A DNA stretch of 5,791 bases. It comes from J013 sp038521775. Lineage in GTDB: Bacteria; Pseudomonadota; Alphaproteobacteria; Rhodobacterales; Rhodobacteraceae. The stretch is taken from contig JBCBKN010000311.1 of NCBI GenBank assembly GCA_038521775.1, positions 1 through 5,791 on the forward strand, read 5' to 3'. Both the position numbers and the translations under genes were made by a program. Shown here in pieces: positions 1 to 5,791 of this stretch; position 1 is the stretch's first letter; every line of letters starts with the position of its first letter. The notes beneath the pieces were generated by a model. It worked only from the letters and a program-made list of their open reading frames with translations, ran no database searches and was not told where the DNA came from.

Positions 1-2012
<2,012 letters not shown>

Positions 2013-2100
2013 TCTTCCCCCTGGGCCGGTTCATGGTCTGGCGCCAGTTGCAGACCCGGCTGTGCCGTCTCGCCAGCCCCGCTGCCGGGACCGCGTCCGA
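2013..2100 (-). other. 88-base gap before pccA with a perfect 10-base palindrome
   Basis: This is one of only two sizeable gaps in the cluster. It holds the palindrome CTGGCGCCAG at 2038-2047 and an imperfect inverted repeat at 2052-2070 (arms AGAC/GTCT and GGC/GCC on the minus strand, a three-base loop and a GG bulge). No T-run follows, so a Rho-independent terminator is unlikely, and I see no convincing -35/-10 pair. An internal promoter for pccA or a site that tunes translation is possible but not shown. Confidence 0.3.
2014..2022 (-). promoter_or_regulatory. Shine-Dalgarno site of pccA
   Basis: On the minus strand AGGGGGAAG ends one base before the ATG at 2012, leaving the GGGGG core about four bases from the start. 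It fixes the pccA start at MFGKIL, which is also where the family begins. It is the only clear signal in the 88-base gap that precedes pccA. Confidence 0.7.
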
Positions 2101-2535
2101 TCAGGCGCCCGGGCAGGCGTGGCGGTGTGTGTCGACCCGCATGCCGCGATGCGTGTGCACATCCACCCGGTAATGGGTCTTGCTGTCGCGGTAAAGCACT
2201 TCCAGATGCGTAATGCGCCTGTAGGGCCGCTCGTTGAGAAGCGCGGCCAGCGTCGGAAGATGGCTTTGGCACAGCTCGCGGGCCTCTGCCGCCTCAATGG
2301 CAAGCTGCTGGGCCGCGTTGGAGGGCGGGCGCGGGCCGTCAAAATCGGCGCGCAGAACGATGCGGCGTCCCAGATCCTCATTGATCAGATCCACGGCCCG
2401 CAGGGTCACGGTCACGCCCGAGGAGAGGCGGATGGGGACGGCCATCTCATCGGTATCCTGGGCGAATGCGGGTGCCGAAACGGCCAGGGACAGAACAAGC
2501 GACGCAAGACCGAACGCAAACAGAACTCTGCGCAT
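2101..2535 (-). CDS. Exported hypothetical protein with His/Cys-rich C-terminus
   Basis: A 144-residue protein I do not recognise. The N-terminus MRRVLFAFGLASLVLSLAVSA is a Sec signal peptide with likely cleavage at AFA|Q after residue 25, so the mature protein should be periplasmic. The middle has alternating beta-like segments (about 33-65), an Ala-rich helix-like stretch with C89 (about 73-100), and a tail in which H110, H121, H127, H129, H137, H139 and C141 are crowded. The motif VDVHTHR recurs in altered form as VDTHRH ten residues later. The tail could bind a metal; that is inference. The ATG at 2535 is preferred to a GTG two codons upstream because GAGGAG sits five bases before it. The gene starts two bases after the preceding stop and is followed by an 88-base gap and pccA. 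It is probably translated from the same message as its upstream neighbours. Confidence 0.8.
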   Translation of the reverse strand: MRRVLFAFGLASLVLSLAVSAPAFAQDTDEMAVPIRLSSGVTVTLRAVDLINEDLGRRIVLRADFDGPRPPSNAAQQLAIEAAEARELCQSHLPTLAALLNERPYRRITHLEVLYRDSKTHYRVDVHTHRGMRVDTHRHACPGA

Positions 2536-2537
2536 CT

Positions 2538-2885
2538 TCACTCCTCAAACAGATGCGGGAAGCTGCGCCGCGCCACTGCCACATCCACGCGCAGCAGCGC
2601 CTCGTACGAGACCGGATCGAAGGGCTCCTCAGCCGGCACCACCTCGCGGCCCAAAAGCCAACCGAGGCGTCCCGCATCCAGATTGCCGCGCTCGAAGGGC
2701 TCATCGGCAAAATGCTCAATGAGTGCGGCCAAAAAATGGTCGTCGGCCGTGCGGTCCTCGCGCCGGCGGTCGGGATGGCGCTCGCGCGCCTTCAGCGGCG
2801 TGACCCCGCGCGGGTTGGCCCGGCGGATGGTGAACTGGTAATCCGTGCCTGGAAGCCGCCCCGGAAAGCCGCGATGCTTGTGCAT
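2538..2885 (-). CDS. Hypothetical soluble protein, 115 residues
   Basis: I do not recognise this protein. It has no signal peptide and no membrane segment, so it should be cytoplasmic. The first half is basic (MHKHRGFPGRLPG, then RRANPRG and ERHPDRRREDR), and the second half is acidic and ordered-looking, with a helix-like stretch DDHFLAALIEHFADEPFERG at about 48-67 and an end rich in aromatic and acidic residues (FPHLFEE). Third codon positions are strongly G/C, which supports a real gene, and it fills the space between two neighbours: it starts 10 bases after the preceding stop and its last codons form the ribosome site of the next gene. The start ATG has only a weak ribosome site, so coupling to the upstream gene is likely. 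Function unknown. Confidence 0.75.
   Translation of the reverse strand: MHKHRGFPGRLPGTDYQFTIRRANPRGVTPLKARERHPDRRREDRTADDHFLAALIEHFADEPFERGNLDAGRLGWLLGREVVPAEEPFDPVSYEALLRVDVAVARRSFPHLFEE
2541..2546 (-). promoter_or_regulatory. Shine-Dalgarno site deciding the start of the exported protein
   Basis: GAGGAG on the minus strand lies five bases before the ATG at 2535. It is made of the last two sense codons (Glu-Glu) of the preceding gene. It shows that the ATG, not the GTG at 2541, is the start, and that ribosomes finishing the upstream gene are placed next to the next start. Confidence 0.75.
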
Positions 2886-2895
2886 GATGCCGTGC

Positions 2896-3156
2896 TCAGC
2901 GGTCCCGCCAGGGCAGGCTCATGACCCCGACCCCGATGCCGACCGCCCCGAAGGTGATGGCAAAGAGGATCGCCAGAAGCGCGGTTGCCAGGCCGCCATC
3001 GGGCGAATTGGTCAACAGCCGCCCCAGACCGCCCAGATCGGCCCAGATCGCGGCCAGCATCAGCGCCCAGCCCACCGCGATGCCGGTTGTAGCATGGCGC
3101 AGCATGAAGCGCACCAATCCAGGCAGGCTTTGCCAGGTCGAGATGAGAGCTCGCAT
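2896..3156 (-). CDS. Small integral membrane protein, two predicted membrane segments
   Basis: An 86-residue hypothetical protein of the inner membrane. A basic amphipathic N-terminus (MRALISTWQSLPGLVRFMLR) precedes a first hydrophobic segment at about 23-40 (TTGIAVGWALMLAAIWA), a short loop with LTNSPDGG, and a second segment at about 56-80 that is rich in Gly and Ala (ITFGAVGIGVGVM), then PWRDR at the end. The ATG at 3156 is chosen because it lies 13 bases after the preceding stop and begins just before the hydrophobic region. An upstream ATG at 3234 would add 26 residues and overlap the previous gene by 65 bases, which is less likely. The ribosome site is weak (CGCGGGC). Proteins of this size and shape are often helpers of larger membrane complexes, but no partner is visible here. 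Confidence 0.7.
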   Translation of the reverse strand: MRALISTWQSLPGLVRFMLRHATTGIAVGWALMLAAIWADLGGLGRLLTNSPDGGLATALLAILFAITFGAVGIGVGVMSLPWRDR

Positions 3157-3169
3157 GCCCGCGAAAATG

Positions 3170-3598
3170 TCACAGCGCGCGCGGATGTCCAGCCCCGTTG
3201 GCGGATCTTGGACCCGGTTCCGGGCGGGCGGCAAAGGCGAGCCAGCGCTGCTGGCGGTGCCGATCGGCCAGCAGATCGGCGATCCGCGCCGTGGTTCCGG
3301 CAGGGGCGGGGCCTGCCAGCAGCGACCCGCCGGCGGTCACCTGAAGCCCGCCTGCGCCTTGCGCGATCTCAACGATGGGTGCGAAACCGCGCAGCCTGCG
3401 CAGATCGCGCCACAGATCCTTGCGGATCTGATGGGCCAGCCGGGCGCGAAACCGCGCATCCGGCCCTTCCAGACGGTCGGGAAGGGCCATGCGCACGGCC
3501 AGATCCCAGCCCCGTGCCGCGCGGGCGGCGATGCGCGTGACGTCGCCGCGTTCCTGCCGGGCCCAGCGCGCCCGGCTCACCGAACCGTCACGGCGCAT
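3170..3598 (-). CDS. Basic hypothetical protein, 142 residues
   Basis: I do not recognise this protein. It has no signal peptide and no membrane segment. The first 70 residues are strongly basic and rich in Arg and Trp (MRRDGSVSRARWARQERGDV, later ARLAHQIRKDLWRDLRRLRG), consistent with long amphipathic helices. A beta-like stretch follows (FAPIVEIAQGAGGLQVTAGG, about 72-91), then a helix-like segment ending DRHRQQRWLAFA at about 112-123. The last 18 residues are Pro/Gly/Arg-rich and use codons rarer for this window (CCA, AGA, GGA), so the end may be poorly conserved. The gene overlaps the end of the cupin gene by 11 bases, with ATG inside the last codons, so translation is probably coupled. 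The strong G/C third-position bias up to the tail supports a real gene. A nucleic acid or membrane-surface role would fit the charge but is only a guess. Confidence 0.7.
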   Translation of the reverse strand: MRRDGSVSRARWARQERGDVTRIAARAARGWDLAVRMALPDRLEGPDARFRARLAHQIRKDLWRDLRRLRGFAPIVEIAQGAGGLQVTAGGSLLAGPAPAGTTARIADLLADRHRQQRWLAFAARPEPGPRSANGAGHPRAL

Positions 3599-3986
3599 CC
3601 GCAGGCTCGGTGGCGAACTCGGCCGGGGCGGTGATCTCCAGCAGTTCCAGATCGTCGGAATGGCGGAGCTCGCGATGCCGAATGCCCGGGGGCTGGAGCA
3701 CGCAGGCGCCTGCGCGCAAGAGATGCTCGCCCGCCTCTTCGTATTCGAACACCACCCAGCCTTGCAGCACATAGACCATCTGGAAGGCCAGATCATGGGT
3801 ATGCCACGCACCGGGGCTCTCCATGCCCGGCACGGCGCGGATCACATGCGCGCCATAGGCCCCGCCAGTGGCCTCGGCAATGCCCAGCTGGCGGTACTCA
3901 AAGAAGGGCCGCAGCCCCGCCCCTTCAAAGCGCCCGTCATCGGCATGGGCGATGGTAAAGGCCTGGTTCTTCCACAGCTTGGTCAT
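3588..3986 (-). CDS. Single-domain cupin protein
   Basis: A 132-residue cytoplasmic protein that is essentially one cupin barrel, a fold used by metal enzymes (dioxygenases, isomerases, lyases) and by small-molecule sensors. Cupin motif 1 is at about 59-76: GAWHTHDLAFQMVYVLQG, with H62 and H64 as metal ligands and Q69 where many members have Glu. Motif 2 is at about 93-107: GACVLQPPGIRHREL, with the PPG turn and H104 as the third histidine. A metal site of three His, with Gln as a possible fourth ligand, is therefore likely. The region before the barrel (RPFFEYRQLGIAEATGG) and the end LELLEITAPAEF look like a stand-alone family and not a fragment. The start overlaps the stop of the preceding gene as ATGA and is preceded by a strong GGGAGG site. 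The substrate cannot be read from the sequence; the location between pccB and pccA hints at a link with acyl-CoA or propionate metabolism but does not show it. Confidence 0.9.
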   Translation of the reverse strand: MTKLWKNQAFTIAHADDGRFEGAGLRPFFEYRQLGIAEATGGAYGAHVIRAVPGMESPGAWHTHDLAFQMVYVLQGWVVFEYEEAGEHLLRAGACVLQPPGIRHRELRHSDDLELLEITAPAEFATEPADAP

Positions 3987-4381
3987 GGCACCTCCCGTGT
4001 TCCGCCTGTCGCTTTCTCGGGTCCTGGCTGGATCTCGCAGGTCGGGCTTGCGGCTTCGCTGCAGGTCACCGAGAGGACCCTTGGCGGCACGGTCGACACC
4101 GAAGACAAGGCCGCACCGAAGCCGGCGAAGGACTTCCCATCCCGGCAGGGCGGGTGGGCAATGAACTCAGAGCGCAGCCGATAGCGCTGGTTTTCAGAGA
4201 CGGGGCAGAGCAGATACTGCCCGATATTGCTTATCGGGCTGGGCAGGATCGCCGCCACCCGCGCGGGTTCGGCGCCCAGCGCGCCTGGCCCGGCACCGGC
4301 CAGCAGAAGCAACAGCAGAGTCGCGGCCAGCCCCCGAAGACGACCCATACGCCGTCCAACTCGGTTCAAAAGCAAGGCCAT
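3983..4381 (-). CDS. Exported four-cysteine protein, short paralogue of the upstream lipoprotein
   Basis: A 132-residue predicted periplasmic protein. The N-terminus has basic residues, a Leu-rich core (LAATLLLLLLAGAGPGALGA) and a likely signal peptidase I site near residue 37 (GA|EPA); there is no lipobox. The mature part repeats the pattern of its upstream neighbour: VAAILPSPISNIGQYLLCP, then CRDGKSFAGFGAA, then VTCSEAASPTCEI. Cysteines 59, 79, 107 and 115 match 57, 75, 199 and 207 of the neighbour, and the last pair has the same CX7C spacing, which suggests two conserved disulfides. About 95 residues between the FAG.G and VTC motifs of the neighbour are missing here. The start at 4381 is supported by GGAAG eight bases upstream and lies 25 bases after the preceding stop; a second ATG at codon 12 is possible. 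The stop overlaps the cupin start. Function unknown. Confidence 0.82.
   Translation of the reverse strand: MALLLNRVGRRMGRLRGLAATLLLLLLAGAGPGALGAEPARVAAILPSPISNIGQYLLCPVSENQRYRLRSEFIAHPPCRDGKSFAGFGAALSSVSTVPPRVLSVTCSEAASPTCEIQPGPEKATGGTREVP
3991..3996 (-). promoter_or_regulatory. Strong Shine-Dalgarno site of the cupin gene
   Basis: GGGAGG on the minus strand lies four bases before the cupin ATG and within the last codons of the preceding exported protein gene. It is the strongest ribosome site in the small-gene block, which suggests that the cupin is made at a higher level than its neighbours even though its start overlaps the upstream stop. Confidence 0.7.
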
Positions 4382-4406
4382 GCGCGTTTCTTCCAGGTGC
4401 CCGCCC

Positions 4407-5039
4407 TCAATTGATTGTGCAGCGCGGGCTGCGGCCCTCGCGGCAGGTCACAACTGCGATCAGCGGCGCCTGGGCCGACAGCTCGGACGGATCGACCGCG
4501 AGCAGCGCTGCCAGAGCATCCCTTGTGGGCGGGTTCCGGGGCCAGACCAGCCCCTCATCAGTGGCGCGCCCCAGCAGGTGGATGCGGCCGGGCGCGAGCT
4601 GATGCGCGGCCACATCGGGGCGAAACAGCGTGGGAAAATTCTCGCCCTGCGTGCGGGCGGCCAAAAGGAAGCGGCCTGGGGAAACCGTGGCGCGGGCAAG
4701 CAGCCCGGGCGGTTTCAGCGCATAGAGCGCCAGAACACCGCCCTGCGGCAAGGGCACCACGCGCTGTGCGATCTCTGCCGCGGGGCCAAGCCCGGCAAAG
4801 ACGAACCCGCCGCGACAGCCCAGCCCCGCCTCGTGAAAGACCTGGTATTGCCCGGCCTCGTCGGCGGGGCAGAGCGCGTATTGTCCGATATCGGCGCGTG
4901 CATCGGGCAGGATCACCGCAACCGAGGTTGCCGGCACGCTGCTGTCAGGCAAGGGCGCGCAGGCCGCCAGCAAGAGCCCCGCCAGCACCGCGGCGCGCTG
5001 CCGCAGATGCCGGGCAAGGCGGGGCGGCCCGAACCTCAT
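4407..5039 (-). CDS. Lipoprotein with four conserved cysteines (long paralogue)
   Basis: A 210-residue hypothetical lipoprotein. The signal sequence MRFGPPRLARHLRQRAAVLA is followed by GLLLAAC, a lipobox with C27 as the lipidated residue. The next residue is Ala, not Asp, which in proteobacteria favours sorting to the outer membrane. The mature part has VAVILPDARADIGQYALCP (about 40-58), CRGGFVFAGLG (75-85), a long middle segment (about 95-195) with beta-like and Pro-rich stretches, and VVTCREGRSPRCTIN at the very end. Cysteines 57, 75, 199 and 207 are shared with the shorter protein encoded next downstream, so the two genes come from a duplication. The start ATG overlaps the TGA of the preceding lipoprotein gene as ATGA, a sign of coupled translation. 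I do not recognise the family, and no catalytic motif is apparent. Confidence 0.85.
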   Translation of the reverse strand: MRFGPPRLARHLRQRAAVLAGLLLAACAPLPDSSVPATSVAVILPDARADIGQYALCPADEAGQYQVFHEAGLGCRGGFVFAGLGPAAEIAQRVVPLPQGGVLALYALKPPGLLARATVSPGRFLLAARTQGENFPTLFRPDVAAHQLAPGRIHLLGRATDEGLVWPRNPPTRDALAALLAVDPSELSAQAPLIAVVTCREGRSPRCTIN

Positions 5040-5524
5040 CCGCCCACCAGCTCGGCCGTGCCGCGGCGCGGGCGGCTGTCGCAGCCATCCTCACGGCGGA
5101 AATCAAAGCTGGTATGCGGGCCGGCGGCAAAGCCCGAGAGCGGCCGGGTGCCCTCGACCAGCAGGATCGCATGTTCGTCGAAGATCTCGCCCATGGTGTC
5201 GCGGGCAAAATCCCACATCACCTCGCAGATGCGCTGGAACTCGGCGATTTCGGCCGGGGTGGCAAAGCGGCGCTTGAGCTGCGCGCCCAGGGGCGAGGCG
5301 TATTGATAGACCAAAATCTGCCGTTCCGCAGCCGTGCCGGGGCCGAGGGTGTAGCGAAAGACCGCGTCGAAGCGGGTGAAGGGCAGCTCGCTGGCGGCCG
5401 TGGCAGGCCGGGTCTCGATCCGCGCGATCTGGGCCTCGGCCGTGGGTCCCGGCGGCTCGGCCGGCGCACATGCCGCGAGGAGCGCGGCCGCGAAAAGGGC
5501 AAGGAGGGCTCTGAGATTTGTCAC
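5036..5524 (-). CDS. Lipoprotein of unknown function, GTG start
   Basis: A 162-residue predicted lipoprotein. With the GTG start at 5524 the protein begins with a short basic segment and the hydrophobic run LRALLALFAAALLAAC, a lipobox with C19; Ala at the following position favours the outer membrane. A Pro/Ala-rich linker (about 20-48) leads to a mixed domain: FTRFDAVFRYTLGPG, RQILVYQY, a helix-like FATPAEIAEFQRICEVMWDF and the acidic GEIFDEHAILLVEG, ending with FRREDGCDSR. C100 and C148 could form a disulfide. An ATG 17 codons upstream keeps the frame open but lacks a ribosome site and would push the signal peptide inside, whereas GGAAAG lies four bases before the GTG. It follows pccB after a 103-base gap and its stop overlaps the next lipoprotein start. 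It does not share the cysteine pattern of the next two proteins. Function unknown. Confidence 0.8.
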   Translation of the reverse strand: MTNLRALLALFAAALLAACAPAEPPGPTAEAQIARIETRPATAASELPFTRFDAVFRYTLGPGTAAERQILVYQYASPLGAQLKRRFATPAEIAEFQRICEVMWDFARDTMGEIFDEHAILLVEGTRPLSGFAAGPHTSFDFRREDGCDSRPRRGTAELVGG

Positions 5525-5627
5525 TGGTCTTTCCGCAATCCAATCGCACCAGGCCGCACCCTGCCATGTCGCCAAGGCCAGACTGTGCCAAAGGCCACAG
5601 CGGGCGGCTTAGACAGGCGCGGCAACG
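5525..5627 (-). other. 103-base gap after pccB with a weak inverted repeat
   Basis: The gap between the pccB stop and the first lipoprotein start holds an inverted repeat at 5583-5600: minus-strand arms CTGTG and CACAG around GGCCTTTGG-like inner pairing with one bulged base. The string TGGCCTT(T)GGC occurs twice in a row in this area. No T-run follows, so it is not a typical Rho-independent terminator; it may slow or process the message after pccB, or may be chance. No clear promoter is visible. Confidence 0.3.
5529..5534 (-). promoter_or_regulatory. Shine-Dalgarno site deciding the GTG start of the first lipoprotein
   Basis: GGAAAG on the minus strand lies four bases before the GTG at 5524. 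No comparable purine run precedes the in-frame ATG at 5575. Together with the signal peptide, which starts right after the GTG, this makes GTG the better start. Confidence 0.65.
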
Positions 5628-5791
5628 TCACAGCGGGATGTTGTCGTGCTTTTTCCACGGATTCTCCAGCGACTTGCCGCGCAGCGAGGCAAAGGCGCGG
5701 GCAACGCGGCGGCGGGTGGAATGGGGCATGATCACCTCATCGATAAAGCCCTTTTCGGCCGCCACGAAGGGGTTGGCAAAGCGCTCCTCAT
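5628..5791 (-). CDS. pccB: Propionyl-CoA carboxylase beta subunit (carboxyltransferase), C-terminal end only
   Basis: Only the last 53 residues are in the window; the 5' part lies beyond its right edge. PccB transfers the carboxyl group from biotin on PccA to propionyl-CoA. The visible sequence EERFANPFVAAEKGFIDEVI is the conserved end of the C-terminal carboxyltransferase domain, where the enzyme family has a region like NPY.AA..G.IDEVI.P..TR. It continues with MPHSTRRRVARAFASLRGKS and finishes with the typical propionyl-CoA carboxylase tail NPWKKHDNIPL. The gene runs in the same direction as pccA, 3.6 kb upstream of it. Methylcrotonyl-CoA or acetyl-CoA carboxyltransferase beta subunits share the domain, but this tail and the linkage to an alpha subunit point to propionyl-CoA carboxylase. 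Confidence 0.92.
   Translation of the reverse strand, partial: EERFANPFVAAEKGFIDEVIMPHSTRRRVARAFASLRGKSLENPWKKHDNIPL

Noticed and set aside
2536..2541. GTG start at 2541 for the His-rich exported protein
   Set aside because: GAGGAG is spaced correctly for the ATG at 2535 but directly abuts or overlaps the GTG.
3599..3811. Extension of the basic 142-residue protein upstream to an ATG at 3811
   Set aside because: The added residues are an out-of-frame reading of the well supported cupin gene.
5525..5575. ATG start at 5575 for the first lipoprotein
   Set aside because: No ribosome site, and it would place 17 polar and aromatic residues before the signal peptide; the GTG at 5524 has GGAAAG four bases upstream.
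5583..5600. Rho-independent terminator after pccB
   Set aside because: The stem is short and bulged and no T-run follows on the minus strand.
4227..5731. Two long overlapping plus-strand open frames opposite the lipoprotein genes
   Set aside because: High GC leaves antisense frames open. The translations are Arg/Ala/Pro-rich without signal or domain, whereas the minus-strand frames show lipoboxes, paralogy and ribosome sites.

Overview
The window reads as chromosomal DNA of an alphaproteobacterium, most likely a Rhodobacter-like member of the Rhodobacterales. It is GC-rich, codon third positions are almost all G or C in the genes I read, and the two end genes are typical alphaproteobacterial propionyl-CoA carboxylase subunits. 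Every gene I can support lies on the minus strand, so transcription runs from high to low coordinates. I see no tRNA, rRNA, CRISPR array, insertion sequence or plus-strand gene.

In order of transcription: the last 53 codons of pccB (5791-5628); a 103-base gap; a GTG-started lipoprotein (5524-5036); a second lipoprotein whose start overlaps the previous stop (5039-4407); a short exported paralogue of that lipoprotein (4381-3983); a cupin protein whose start overlaps the previous stop (3986-3588); a basic soluble protein that overlaps the cupin gene by 11 bases (3598-3170); a small protein with two membrane segments (3156-2896); a soluble hypothetical protein (2885-2538); an exported protein with a His/Cys-rich tail (2535-2101); an 88-base gap; and pccA (2012-1), which runs off the window just before the expected biotin attachment site.

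PccA and PccB together form propionyl-CoA carboxylase, which makes methylmalonyl-CoA from propionyl-CoA, bicarbonate and ATP. The striking point is the block of eight small, tightly packed genes between the two subunits. Four encode exported proteins (two predicted outer-membrane lipoproteins and two predicted periplasmic proteins), one a small membrane protein, one a cupin, and two soluble proteins I do not recognise. Packing and stop-start overlaps imply they are co-transcribed with pccB and pccA. Nothing in the sequence shows that they act in propionate metabolism.

The best lead for something undescribed is the pair of neighbouring exported paralogues (210 and 132 residues). They share four cysteines in nearly identical spacing and differ by about 95 residues that are present in one and absent from the other.
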